From the NCBI RefSeq assembly GCF_900142095.1, contig NZ_FQZP01000002.1:1-64000 (forward strand): a stretch of 64,000 bases of DNA, in the 5' to 3' direction. The notes beneath the pieces are model-generated. The model was given only the letters and a program-made list of their open reading frames with translations. It searched no databases and was not told the DNA's origin. Below are positions 41,711 to 50,854 of the stretch, in pieces. Each line of letters starts with the position of its first letter. The first letter of the stretch is position 1. Source of the stretch: Thermoclostridium caenicola. Its GTDB lineage: Bacteria; Bacillota; Clostridia; DSM-8532. The translations under genes and the position numbers were made by a program.

Positions 41711-44700
41711 CTATTGCTCAGAACTGCCCGCAGTCACGCCGACCAGGCGTTTGTAATTCTCCAGGCGCTCCTTCGCATGTTGTTCGGAAACCTCGAACAT
41801 CTGCTGGGCAATGTCCGGGAACACATTGAACAGCGCTTCATAACGCAGTTCGCCATGGAGGAAGTCCTGGTAAGGGATCTTGGGATCCTTGGAGTCAAGC
41901 TGGAACGGGTTCTTACCCTGCTCCTTGAGGGCCGGGTTATACCGGTAAAGATGCCAGTACCCGGATTCCACAGCCAGTTTTTCTTCCTCAATACTGCTGC
42001 CCATGCCCTTCCTGATACCGTGGCTGACACAGGGCGAATAAGCGATGATCAGCGACGGTCCGGGGTAGCTCTCGGCCTCGGTGATGGCCCGGATGGTCTG
42101 GTTCATATCGGCGCCCATGGCGATCTGGGCCACATAGACATAGCCATAGCTCATGGCCATCATGCCCAGATCTTTCTTGCGGACCTTCTTGCCGCCTGCG
42201 GCAAATTTTGCCACGGCAGAAGCGGGCGTCGCCTTGGAGGATTGTCCGCCGGTGTTGGAGTAGATCTCGGTATCCATCACGAACAGGTTGACGTCATCCC
42301 CCATGGCAAGGACATGGTCCAGGCCGCCGAACCCGATGTCGTAGGCCCAGCCGTCCCCTCCGATGATCCAGAAGGATCGCTTGACCAGGAAATCCTTTCG
42401 CTCCATGATCTGCCGTAACAGATCGCTCTTTTTCCATTTATCCTTGATGGCATCCAGAACAGCCCTGGAAGCCGCTTTTGAGGCTTCGCCATCGTCTTTT
42501 GCCTCAAGCCATCTGCTGAAGGCCTCCTTAACATCCTCCGGCAGATCGGTCTTCAGGGCTTCCTGCATCAACTCTGCCAGCTTCTCACGGATCTGCCTGA
42601 CGCCAAGATACATGCCGTAGCCATACTCGGCGTTGTCCTCAAACAGGGAGTTGGCCCAGGCCGGACCCTTGCCCTCCGCATTGGTGGTATAGGCAATGGA
42701 AGGAGCGCTGGCTCCCCAGATGGATGAGCAGCCGGTGGCATTGGCGATCATCATCCTGTCTCCGAAAAGCTGCGTCAACAGGCGGATATAGGGCGTTTCG
42801 CCGCAACCGGGGCATGCGCCGTTGAATTCCAGCAACGGCCTTAAGAACTGGCTGCCTTTCACGGTCCTGGGGTTCATCACGTTCTCCTTGGCCCTCACCG
42901 TCATGGCAAACTCCCAGTTCTCCGCCTGGGCGAGGATCTGTTCCTCCGCCGGCTTCATGATAAGCGCCTTTTCCTTGGCCGGGCAGACATTGGCGCAGTT
43001 GGAGCATCCCGTGCAGTCCAGCGGGGCCACCTGGATGCGGTACTGGTAGCTTTCAAGGCCTTTCCCGGTGGCCTGCTTGGTCAGGAAGCTTTCCGGCGCC
43101 CGTTTCTTTTCCTCCTCGTCCAAAAGGAACGGACGGATGGTGGCATGGGGGCACACATAGGAGCATTGGTTGCACTGGATGCAGTTATCGATCTGCCATT
43201 CAGGGATCATCACGGCTATGCCGCGCTTTTCATAGGCCGTGGTTCCCGACGGCCAGGAACCGTCCTCCATGCCCTTGAAGGCGCTGACGGGCAGCTCGTC
43301 GCCTTCCATCCTGGACATAACCTTGTGGACCCGCTTGATGAATTCGGGCTCATCCTTGACGGGCTGTTGCTCATCTTCGGCATCTTTCCAGGACTCGGGA
43401 ACCTCCACTTCAACAAGCCTTTCAATGCCCATATCCACTGCCTTTTTATTCATGTCCACGATCTTCTGGCCCTTTTTGCCGTACATTTTTTCGATCATAT
43501 CCTTCAGGTACCTGACCGCGTCCTCCACGGGAATGATATTGGCCAGTTTGAAGAAGGCCGCCTGCATGATCATGTTGATCCTGTTGCCCAGGCCGATTTC
43601 ACCCGCAATGCTGATGGCGTCGACGATATAGAACCTGATTTTCTCCCTGGCGATAAAGCGCTTCAGGTACGCCGGCAGCTCCTTGTCAAGCTCCTCCGGC
43701 GTCCAGGGGCAGTTCAGCACGAAGGTGCCGCCCGGCTTCAGGCCTTTCAGGATGTCATAATTATAAATAAAGGATTTATTATGGCAGGCGATATAATCGG
43801 CTCTGTAAACCAGATAGGGTGATCGCAGCGGTTTGGGCCCGAACCTTAAGTGGGAGACCGTGGTTCCGCCTGATTTCTTGCTGTCATAGGAGAAATAAGC
43901 CTGAACATACAGGTTGGTATTGTCCCCGATAATCTTGATGGCGCTCTTGTTGGCCCCCACCGTTCCGTCCGAACCCAGGCCGTAGAATTTGCAGCTGATG
44001 GTACCCGCAGGTGTGGTCTCTATCGGTTCGCCCTCAGGCAGGGATGTTCCTGTCACATCATCTACGATGCCGATGGTGAAATGATCCTTGGGTATCTTCT
44101 GCTTGAGGTTTTCAAACACGGCCAGGATTTGCGAGGGCCTTGTGTCCTTGGATCCCAGTCCGTAGCGCCCGCCAACGATAAGGGGCTTTGCGCCCTTATC
44201 GTAGAACACTTTGACCACATCCAGATAGAGGGGCTCTCCGGTTGCGCCAGGTTCCTTGGTCCTGTCGAGGACGGCGATGCGTTTGACGGTTCTGGGCAGC
44301 ACATCAAAGAAGTGCTTTGCAGAGAAGGGCCGGTACAGGCGGACCTTGATGAGGCCTACCTTTTCGCCCCGGTTCATCAGGTAATCCACCGTCTCCTCAA
44401 TGGTGTCGCAAACCGAGCCCATGGCCACGATCACGTATTCGGCATCCCTGGCGCCGTAATAGTCGAAAGGCCTGTATAGCCGCCCGGTAATGCTGTGGAT
44501 ATCCTGCATCACCTTGTCCACGATTTTGGGCACCTGATCAAAGAACCGGTTCTGGACTTCCCGGCCCTGGAAGTAGATGTCCGGGTTCTGGGCCGTTCCC
44601 CTGATCTTGGGATGCTCAGGGTTCAGCGCGCTTTCCCTGAAGGCTTTGATGGCATCATAGTCCAGGATCCGCTCCAGATCCTCGTAATCGATGACACTGA

Positions 44701-45244
44701 TCTTCTGGTACTCATGGGAGGTCCTGAAACCGTCAAAGAAGTGAATGAAGGGAAGCCTGCACTTGATGGCGGCCAGATGGGCCACGCAGGCCAGGTCCAT
44801 AACCTCCTGGACGTTGGAGGACACCAGCATGGGCGCGCCGGTCTGGCGACAGGCCATCACATCCTGGTGGTCACCAAAGATGGACAGGGCATGGGTCGCA
44901 ATGGCCCTGGCCGATACATGCAATACACCGGGCAGGAGCTCTCCGACCATCTTGTAGATGTTGGGTATCATCAAAAGAAGTCCCTGGGAGGCCGTATAGG
45001 TGGTGGTGAGGGAGCCTGCGGCAAGGGAGCCGTGCATGGCACCGGCAGCGCCGGCCTCCGACTGCATCTCCACCACTTTCACAGGTTGTCCGAACAGGTT
45101 CTTCTTCCCATGGGCCGACCATTCATCAACGGTTTCCGCCATGGGAGACGAGGGAGTTATGGGATAGATGGCCGCTACCTCAGTAAAAGCATAGGATGCA
45201 TAGGCAGCAGCCTGGTTGCCGTCCATGGTTTCCAGTCTTGCCAT
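41711..45244 (-). CDS. nifJ: Pyruvate:ferredoxin (flavodoxin) oxidoreductase
   Basis: Oxidises pyruvate to acetyl-CoA and CO2 with reduction of ferredoxin, the central step of clostridial fermentation. 1177 residues in the single-chain homodimer form: domain I with YPITPSSPMAE near 27 and the QSEAGAAGAMHG loop near 60, and domains II-III to about 630. A two-cluster ferredoxin domain follows (CIQCNQCSYVCP and CTGCSNCANVCP, about 690-760), then the thiamine pyrophosphate domain with NGACPGCGETPY near 815 and GDGWAYDIGFGG near 965, and the extra cysteine near the C-terminus (YSPCVSHGI). GGAG is eight bases from the ATG. Its upstream region is shared with uxuA, which is divergent. Confidence 0.97.
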   Translation of the reverse strand: MARLETMDGNQAAAYASYAFTEVAAIYPITPSSPMAETVDEWSAHGKKNLFGQPVKVVEMQSEAGAAGAMHGSLAAGSLTTTYTASQGLLLMIPNIYKMVGELLPGVLHVSARAIATHALSIFGDHQDVMACRQTGAPMLVSSNVQEVMDLACVAHLAAIKCRLPFIHFFDGFRTSHEYQKISVIDYEDLERILDYDAIKAFRESALNPEHPKIRGTAQNPDIYFQGREVQNRFFDQVPKIVDKVMQDIHSITGRLYRPFDYYGARDAEYVIVAMGSVCDTIEETVDYLMNRGEKVGLIKVRLYRPFSAKHFFDVLPRTVKRIAVLDRTKEPGATGEPLYLDVVKVFYDKGAKPLIVGGRYGLGSKDTRPSQILAVFENLKQKIPKDHFTIGIVDDVTGTSLPEGEPIETTPAGTISCKFYGLGSDGTVGANKSAIKIIGDNTNLYVQAYFSYDSKKSGGTTVSHLRFGPKPLRSPYLVYRADYIACHNKSFIYNYDILKGLKPGGTFVLNCPWTPEELDKELPAYLKRFIAREKIRFYIVDAISIAGEIGLGNRINMIMQAAFFKLANIIPVEDAVRYLKDMIEKMYGKKGQKIVDMNKKAVDMGIERLVEVEVPESWKDAEDEQQPVKDEPEFIKRVHKVMSRMEGDELPVSAFKGMEDGSWPSGTTAYEKRGIAVMIPEWQIDNCIQCNQCSYVCPHATIRPFLLDEEEKKRAPESFLTKQATGKGLESYQYRIQVAPLDCTGCSNCANVCPAKEKALIMKPAEEQILAQAENWEFAMTVRAKENVMNPRTVKGSQFLRPLLEFNGACPGCGETPYIRLLTQLFGDRMMIANATGCSSIWGASAPSIAYTTNAEGKGPAWANSLFEDNAEYGYGMYLGVRQIREKLAELMQEALKTDLPEDVKEAFSRWLEAKDDGEASKAASRAVLDAIKDKWKKSDLLRQIMERKDFLVKRSFWIIGGDGWAYDIGFGGLDHVLAMGDDVNLFVMDTEIYSNTGGQSSKATPASAVAKFAAGGKKVRKKDLGMMAMSYGYVYVAQIAMGADMNQTIRAITEAESYPGPSLIIAYSPCVSHGIRKGMGSSIEEEKLAVESGYWHLYRYNPALKEQGKNPFQLDSKDPKIPYQDFLHGELRYEALFNVFPDIAQQMFEVSEQHAKERLENYKRLVGVTAGSSEQ

Positions 45245-45274
45245 ATGTCAAGTCTCCTTTGTGTTTTGGGTAGT

Positions 45275-45303
45275 TTGATACAACATACTATTATTGCTAT
45301 AAT
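45275..45303 (+). promoter_or_regulatory. Sigma-A type promoter reading toward uxuA
   Basis: TTGATA (45275-45280), 17-bp spacer, TATAAT (45298-45303). It lies in the 236-base divergent region between nifJ and uxuA and would give a leader of about 170 bases. Confidence 0.6.
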
Positions 45304-45366
45304 TGATACCAATATTCACAAATGGGCGTCGGCGAAACTTTTTCTGCATAAATTCGGCCAAAACCA

Positions 45367-45397
45367 TTGCCTCAGATATATTAGTATGTTAATATAC
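45367..45397 (+). promoter_or_regulatory. Proximal uxuA promoter with overlapping operator candidate
   Basis: TTGCCT (45367-45372), 17-bp spacer, TAATAT (45390-45395). The near-palindrome GTATGTTAATATAC (45384-45397, one mismatched pair) covers the -10. The 9-mer TATATTAGT at 45377-45385 recurs upstream of the GntR gene (46657-46665), suggesting a shared regulator site. Confidence 0.5.
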
Positions 45398-45480
45398 AAA
45401 GGAAGGCTTCTTTACCCTGGAAATGCCTCCGCATCATATGGCAGCGCGTACAGGATTGCTGCAGGAATGGAGAATTGTGT

Positions 45481-46578
45481 ATGAAGCTGACTTTGAGATG
45501 GTTTGGTACCGGTTATGACAGCGTTACGCTGGAACAGATCAGACAAATCCCCGGAGTAAAGGGCGTCATCACAACCCTGTACGATGTTCCGGCAGGAGAT
45601 GAGTGGCCCCTTGAGCGCATACAGGCACTGAAAGAGGAAGTGGAATCTTACGGATTGAAAATTCTGGGCATCGAAAGCGTTAACGTCCATGATGCCATCA
45701 AGGCTGGGCTTCCCGAAAGGGACCGGTACATAGAAAACTACATCAAAACCCTGGAAAGGCTCGCAGCCTGTGATATCCGGCTTGTATGCTACAATTTCAT
45801 GCCGGTATTTGACTGGGTAAGATCCGATCTGGCCAAGCCCCGCGAGGATGGAACCACCGTCCTGTCCTATGAGCAGTCGGTCATAGACAGGATCGAGCCA
45901 ACGCGGATATTCAGCAGGATGGACTCGGGATCCAACGGATTCATCCTCCCCGGCTGGGAGCCTGAGCGATTGGCCGATATCCGCAAACTGTTCGAACTAT
46001 ACAGCGATGTGGACGATCAGAAGCTCTTTGAGCATATGGTATACTTCCTGAAAGCCGTCATGCCCACCTGCGAAAAATACGACATCATGATGGCTGTCCA
46101 TCCCGATGATCCGGCGTGGCCCGTATTTGGGCTTCCCAGAATCGTCACCAACCTGGAAAACCTGAACAAGCTTTTTGATGCCGTTGGCAGCCCCTGCAAC
46201 GGCGTAACCCTCTGCACCGGATCCCTTGGCTCCAATCCGGAGAACAATATTCCCGAAATCATCCGATCGCTCAAGGGAAGGATTTTCTTCGCCCATGTCA
46301 GGAATCTCAAACATCAGGGGCCACGCAGCTTCGATGAGGCGGCACATCTGTCGGAAGACGGCTCCCTGGACATGTTTGAGATCATGAAAGCATTCTATGA
46401 CATCGGTTTTGATGGTCCTTTCCGTCCTGATCACGGAAGAGCCATCTGGGGCGAAAAAGCCATGCCGGGATACGGGCTTTTCGACAGGGCTTTGGGTGCG
46501 ACATATCTGAACGGTCTTTGGGAAGCCATCTCAAAGATGGATAGGCTCAGCAGGGCTTCCTTCCCGGGTAACAGGTAA
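45481..46578 (+). CDS. uxuA: Mannonate dehydratase
   Basis: Dehydrates D-mannonate to 2-keto-3-deoxygluconate in the glucuronate pathway. 365 residues in the xylose-isomerase-like TIM-barrel fold: start KLTLRWFGTGYDSVTLEQIRQIPGVKGV is the family signature. Metal ligands are expected at AVHPDDPAWP near 205, LCTGSLGSNPENN near 245, the His in FAHVRNLK near 275 and DGPFRPDHGR near 320. GGAG lies eight bases before the ATG. It is the first gene of uxuA-gntR-uxuB-uxaC, all on the plus strand. Confidence 0.95.
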   Translation: MKLTLRWFGTGYDSVTLEQIRQIPGVKGVITTLYDVPAGDEWPLERIQALKEEVESYGLKILGIESVNVHDAIKAGLPERDRYIENYIKTLERLAACDIRLVCYNFMPVFDWVRSDLAKPREDGTTVLSYEQSVIDRIEPTRIFSRMDSGSNGFILPGWEPERLADIRKLFELYSDVDDQKLFEHMVYFLKAVMPTCEKYDIMMAVHPDDPAWPVFGLPRIVTNLENLNKLFDAVGSPCNGVTLCTGSLGSNPENNIPEIIRSLKGRIFFAHVRNLKHQGPRSFDEAAHLSEDGSLDMFEIMKAFYDIGFDGPFRPDHGRAIWGEKAMPGYGLFDRALGATYLNGLWEAISKMDRLSRASFPGNR

Positions 46579-46633
46579 GGCATGCTTTCTCCCTGCACCT
46601 GGAATTGGTTCAGCCCGGACTAAAAAGATATAG

Positions 46634-46672
46634 TATAATTATTACTGACATGTTACTATATTAGTGAACATT
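46634..46672 (+). promoter_or_regulatory. -10 element and operator candidate upstream of the GntR gene
   Basis: TATAAT at 46634-46639 is followed by ATGTTACTATATTAGTGAACAT (46651-46672 region), which has ATGTT/AACAT outer arms and an ACTA/TAGT inner pair and contains the same TATATTAGT 9-mer found before uxuA. No good -35 is seen. Confidence 0.45.
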
Positions 46673-46703
46673 CGACCAATTCTTACGAGCGAGGAGATTT
46701 GCC

Positions 46704-47441
46704 ATGATATCTGATCGGGCCCTGTTGCAAAAGCACTCATCCTTTAATATTGGGGACGGCGTCTATTACAGTCTCCGCAAGAACATTATCACCCTCAACC
46801 TGAAGCCGGGTGAGCCTCTGAACATCAAAACGATCTCAGAAAAGCTCAACGTGAGCAGGACTCCCGTGAGGGACGCGCTGATCAAGCTGGCCAAGGAGGG
46901 TTTGGTGGATGTTGTTCCCCAAAAAGGTACCAGTGTTTCGAAGATTGATCTCAAGCGCGTTGAAGAAGAAAGGTTTTTGAGGGAAAGCCTGGAGCTACGG
47001 GCTATTGAGATGTTCATGGGCATCAAGAAGGAGAGCGATATTGTCCGCCTGCAGAGCATCCTGGACATGCAGAAGGAATGCGTCATAAACAACGATCTGA
47101 TCGCACTCCAGGAATATGACGACGAGTTCCACAAGGTCTTCTTCACCACCACTGAGAAGAACACCTGTTGGGAGATCATTCAAAGCATGTCCGGTCATTA
47201 CAGGCGCATACGACTGATATCCCTTTGGGAGAGACCCATTATCACGAAGGTCATTGATGAACACAAAAAGATTCTGGACAGCATTGTCAAGGGCGATGTG
47301 CAGGAGGCAATTTCCTTATTTAAAGACCATTCCTCAAGGATCATCGTTGAGGAGAAGGAACTGATGCAGAAATATCCTGAGTACTTCAGGCTGCAGTCCG
47401 AAGATAATTTCCTTATCAAGGATTTCCTGAGCATGATGTAA
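46704..47441 (+). CDS. GntR-family regulator with FCD domain, probably of hexuronate genes
   Basis: 245 residues: winged helix (LKPGEPLNIKTISEKLNVSRTPVRDALIKLAKEGLVDVVPQKG, about 30-75, the typical GntR pattern) and an all-helical FCD ligand domain with the metal-type residues DDEFHKVFF near 135 and a His in KDHSSRI near 215. In FadR/UxuR-type proteins this domain binds a sugar acid that releases the operator. Its place between uxuA and uxuB makes fructuronate, mannonate or glucuronate the likely effector. GAGGAG precedes the ATG. Confidence 0.9.
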   Translation: MISDRALLQKHSSFNIGDGVYYSLRKNIITLNLKPGEPLNIKTISEKLNVSRTPVRDALIKLAKEGLVDVVPQKGTSVSKIDLKRVEEERFLRESLELRAIEMFMGIKKESDIVRLQSILDMQKECVINNDLIALQEYDDEFHKVFFTTTEKNTCWEIIQSMSGHYRRIRLISLWERPIITKVIDEHKKILDSIVKGDVQEAISLFKDHSSRIIVEEKELMQKYPEYFRLQSEDNFLIKDFLSMM

Positions 47442-47446
47442 CGGAG

Positions 47447-49069
47447 ATGAGGGCTTTGAAACTGTGTGACTCCGAACTGAAAAACCGGCCTGTCTGGCAG
47501 AAGGCAGGCTATGTTTTGCCTGCCTTTGATCGTGAAAAAATCAGGAAAGCCACAATCGATGAACCCATATGGGTTCATTTTGGTGCAGGCAACATTTTCA
47601 GGGCTTTTCCGGCCGTACTGCAGCAACAGCTTTTGGATGCCGGCTTAAGCCGGAAGGGGATCATCGTCTGCGAGGGATATGATTACGAAATCATCCGGCG
47701 TTTGTACAAACCCTACGATGATCTGAGCCTCCTTGTGGTGCTGAAGCCCGACGGACGGATCGAAAAGCGGGTGGTCGCCAGCGTGACAGAATCGCTGGTG
47801 GCGGACACAGACGCCGCATCCGACTGGCAAAGACTGAAGGAAATCTTCCGTAAGCCATCCCTCCAGATGGCCAGCTTTACCATTACCGAAAAGGGCTATA
47901 GTGTATCCGATCCACAAGGCCGGTATTATCCCGAAGTTCTGGAGGACTTCAGCGCAGGACCCGCATCCCCTGTCAGCTTCATGGGCAAGATTGCTTCCCT
48001 GTGTTACGAAAGATATAAGGCCGGCGAACTGCCGTTGTCCTGGGTCAGCATGGACAATTGCTCCCATAATGGCGAAAAGCTTTACCATGCCATAAGCACC
48101 TTTGCCCGTGAATGGGCGAATCGCGGCCTGGTGGAACCCGGCTTTCCCGAATACGTGGATGACCCCGGAAAGGCAGCCTTCCCCTGGAGCATGATCGACA
48201 AGATCACGCCGCGCCCTGATGAAAATATCAAGAACCAGCTGGAAAAGGAAGGCTTTGAGAGCACCGAGATCATCTGCACCGACAAAAAGACCTACGCGGC
48301 TCCCTTCGTGAATGCGGAGGAGCCCCAGTACCTCGTCATTGAGGATATCTTCCCCAACGGACGGCCGCCCCTGGAAAAGGCCGGTGTCATCTTCACCGAC
48401 CGGGATACGGTAAACCGGGTGGAAAAGATGAAGGTCTGTACCTGCCTGAATCCGCTCCATACCGCCCTGGCCATATTCGGCTGCCTGCTTGGCTATACCT
48501 CCATTTCTGCGGAGATGGCGGATCCAAGGCTAAAAAGGCTGGTGGAAAGGATTGGCTACGACGAGGGCCTGCCGGTGGTAGTGGATCCGGGCATCATCAA
48601 TCCCGGCGAGTTCCTGCGGGAAGTCATCCAGATTCGGCTGCCCAACCGCTTTGTCCCCGATACGCCGCAGCGTATCGCCACCGACACTTCCCAGAAACTG
48701 CCCATCCGCTTCGGCGAAACCCTCAAGGCCTATATGCAGTCCGGCGAGGGTGCTTCCCACCTCACCTATATTCCCCTGGTCTTTGCCGGATGGTGCCGTT
48801 ACCTGATGGGAATCGACGATAGCGGCCGGACCTTTGAGCCAAGCCCTGATCCGCTTCTGGATCAGGTGAAGCAGCACCTGGAAGGCATTGCCCTGGGCGC
48901 AACGGGTCCTTTTGAGGACCGGCTGCGTCCCATCCTGAACGATCCAAAACTTTTCGGCGTCAGCCTTTATGACGCCGGCCTGGCGGATAAGGTCCTGCAG
49001 TATTTTGCCCGCATGGTTTCCGGGCCGGGAGCAGTAGCCGCGTTGCTGTCCGAACTGTTTGACGCATGA
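47447..49069 (+). CDS. uxuB: Fructuronate reductase (mannonate oxidoreductase), mannitol dehydrogenase family
   Basis: Reduces D-fructuronate to D-mannonate with NADH. 540 residues: Rossmann part WVHFGAGNIFRAFPAVL near 42-58, the family's SMDNCSHNGEKLYHAI near 205 and catalytic lysine region FVNAEEPQYLVIEDIFPNGRPPLEKAG plus KMKVCTCLNPLHTALAIFGCLLGY near 325-348. It starts five bases after the GntR stop, so the two are coupled. Product feeds uxuA. Confidence 0.93.
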   Translation: MRALKLCDSELKNRPVWQKAGYVLPAFDREKIRKATIDEPIWVHFGAGNIFRAFPAVLQQQLLDAGLSRKGIIVCEGYDYEIIRRLYKPYDDLSLLVVLKPDGRIEKRVVASVTESLVADTDAASDWQRLKEIFRKPSLQMASFTITEKGYSVSDPQGRYYPEVLEDFSAGPASPVSFMGKIASLCYERYKAGELPLSWVSMDNCSHNGEKLYHAISTFAREWANRGLVEPGFPEYVDDPGKAAFPWSMIDKITPRPDENIKNQLEKEGFESTEIICTDKKTYAAPFVNAEEPQYLVIEDIFPNGRPPLEKAGVIFTDRDTVNRVEKMKVCTCLNPLHTALAIFGCLLGYTSISAEMADPRLKRLVERIGYDEGLPVVVDPGIINPGEFLREVIQIRLPNRFVPDTPQRIATDTSQKLPIRFGETLKAYMQSGEGASHLTYIPLVFAGWCRYLMGIDDSGRTFEPSPDPLLDQVKQHLEGIALGATGPFEDRLRPILNDPKLFGVSLYDAGLADKVLQYFARMVSGPGAVAALLSELFDA

Positions 49070-49172
49070 TACCGGTTTATATGAGTCATTCCTGTGCGCA
49101 TCGCATTCGGGAAAATCCTTATTATCCCCGGTTTCTGGCACTTCTATTCCTGTGAGATTTGGAGGGGTTGGC

Positions 49173-50573
49173 ATGTCCCGGTTTATCCATGAAGATTTCC
49201 TTCTGCAGAACGAAACGGCCAGGATTCTCTACCACGAATACGCAGCGCATCTTCCCATCATCGATTACCATTGCCACCTGGATCCCGGAGAGATCGCCCG
49301 GGACAAACGTTTCCGCAATATCACCGAGGTCTGGCTCGGCGGAGATCATTACAAATGGCGGGCCATGCGCACCAATGGCGTTGAGGAAAACGCCGTTACC
49401 GGAAACGCTCCGGACAAGGAGAAGTTCCTCAAATGGGCGGAAACCGTGCCTTACCTTATCGGCAATCCCCTCTATCACTGGACCCATCTGGAACTCAAGC
49501 GCTATTTCGATATCGACCTGCTTCTCGGTCCTGACACCGCCGAGGCCATCTGGGAACACTGCAATAAAAGGCTCAGTGAGCCGGATTTCTCCGCGCGCGG
49601 TATCATCAGAAAATCCCGCGTTGAAGTCATCTGCACCACCGATGACCCTGTGGATACCCTGGAATACCACAAGCAGCTCCAATTCGATCCGACCTTTGAT
49701 GCCAAGGTGCTACCTACCTTCAGGCCGGACCGGGCTGTGAACATTGAAAAGCCGGATTTCAGGGACTACGTGCAGTTGCTTTCGGCGGCATCCGGCATAC
49801 CGATTCGTTCCTTTGAAGACTTTCTGGCTGCCCTGGAAAGCCGGATCGTCTACTTCCACGAAAACGGGTGCAGGCTGTCGGACCACGGCCTGGAACCCCC
49901 TGTATTCATTCCGGGAACCGAGAAGGAAGCCGCAACGGTTTTCCGGAAGGCCTTGGCAGGCGAGGAACTGACCGGGCATGAGATTGCCCTGTTCAAGACA
50001 AGGATCATGCTCTTTCTGGGCAGGCAATATGCCGAGTGGGGATGGGTCATGCAGCTCCATATCGGTACCCAGCGCGACAACAACACCCGGATGTTCGAAA
50101 AGCTGGGCCCGAACACCGGGTATGACATGATGTCGGATGATATCTATTCACGACCCCTGGCCAGGTACATGGACGCCCTGGACAGAAACGGCCTTCTGCC
50201 GAAGACCATCCTCTATGTCATCAACCCGAGGGATAACGAGATGATAACCACCCTGGCAGGATGTTTCCAGGGGGATGGCATACCGGGCAAAATTCAGTTT
50301 GGATCGGGCTGGTGGTTCAATGATCAGAAGGACGGCTTGGTACGCCAGATGACCGCGCTGGCCAGTATGGGACTGTTAAGCCGTTTTGTGGGCATGCTCA
50401 CCGATTCAAGAAGCTTCCTTTCCTACACCAGGCATGAATATTTCAGGAGAATCCTCTGTAACCTCCTGGGAACCTGGGTAGAAAACGGAGAGGCCCCCAA
50501 CGATATGACGCTGCTGGGAAGAATGGTACAGGATATTTCCTACTACAACGCCAGGCGCTATTTTCAGCTATAA
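49173..50573 (+). CDS. uxaC: Glucuronate isomerase
   Basis: Interconverts D-glucuronate and D-fructuronate, the entry step of the pathway. 466 residues of the amidohydrolase-like family: IIDYHCHLDPGEIA near 29-42 (metal His-x-His), TTDDPVDTLEYH near 152, LQFDPTFDAKVLPTFRPD and HIGTQRDNN near 295, with GWWFNDQKDG near 395. The ATG at 49173 has GGAGGGG six bases upstream; the longer in-frame start at 49059 overlaps uxuB and is rejected. Last gene of the hexuronate operon; no kdgK or kdgA follows in this window. Confidence 0.95.
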   Translation: MSRFIHEDFLLQNETARILYHEYAAHLPIIDYHCHLDPGEIARDKRFRNITEVWLGGDHYKWRAMRTNGVEENAVTGNAPDKEKFLKWAETVPYLIGNPLYHWTHLELKRYFDIDLLLGPDTAEAIWEHCNKRLSEPDFSARGIIRKSRVEVICTTDDPVDTLEYHKQLQFDPTFDAKVLPTFRPDRAVNIEKPDFRDYVQLLSAASGIPIRSFEDFLAALESRIVYFHENGCRLSDHGLEPPVFIPGTEKEAATVFRKALAGEELTGHEIALFKTRIMLFLGRQYAEWGWVMQLHIGTQRDNNTRMFEKLGPNTGYDMMSDDIYSRPLARYMDALDRNGLLPKTILYVINPRDNEMITTLAGCFQGDGIPGKIQFGSGWWFNDQKDGLVRQMTALASMGLLSRFVGMLTDSRSFLSYTRHEYFRRILCNLLGTWVENGEAPNDMTLLGRMVQDISYYNARRYFQL

Positions 50574-50648
50574 GGCTTCTGAAGGCATCATTATACTGTG
50601 ATGGCCTTTATCAGCAGAAAGCAGCCCAAAACAGCCAAAAACCCCAGA

Positions 50649-50677
50649 TTGATTTTTACCGGCGGTTGCTGTATAAT
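50649..50677 (+). promoter_or_regulatory. Promoter of the tRNA-Val gene
   Basis: TTGATT (50649-50654), 17-bp spacer, TATAAT (50672-50677), ten bases before the mature tRNA 5' end. Confidence 0.75.
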
Positions 50678-50686
50678 CGCTTTGTC

Positions 50687-50762
50687 GGGATTTTAGCTCA
50701 GCTGGGAGAGCACTACACTCACATTGTAGGGGTCACTGGTTCGAGTCCAGTAAGTCCCACCA
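50687..50762 (+). tRNA. tRNA-Val, anticodon CAC
   Basis: Full cloverleaf in 76 bases: acceptor GGGATTT with AAGTCCC (one G-T pair), D arm GCTC/GAGC, anticodon stem CTACA/TGTAG with loop CTCACAT giving anticodon CAC, T arm ACTGG/CCAGT with loop TTCGAGT, and encoded ACCA end. It reads GTG valine codons. Stands alone with its own promoter and terminator. Confidence 0.95.
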
Positions 50763-50764
50763 TA

Positions 50765-50813
50765 AGCTAACCCCTCCGGAACACCTGTTCCGGAGGGGTT
50801 AGCTCTGCTTTTA
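50765..50813 (+). terminator. Terminator of the tRNA-Val gene
   Basis: A perfect 18-bp stem (50765-50782 with 50787-50804) with a 4-base loop, then CTGCTTTT. It can also serve the minus-strand chemoreceptor gene, which ends at 50855. Confidence 0.9.
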
Positions 50814-50854
50814 GCCCCTTTTTCGCATCTTCGTCCAAAAGACCGGACTTTTTC

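Noticed and set aside
44495-45484. Plus-strand frame overlapping the start of nifJ and the uxuA promoter region
   Set aside because: Antisense to conserved nifJ sequence and would run through the divergent promoter region.
49059-49172. N-terminal extension of glucuronate isomerase
   Set aside because: Not like the family start, overlaps uxuB, and the ATG at 49173 has GGAGGGG at good spacing.
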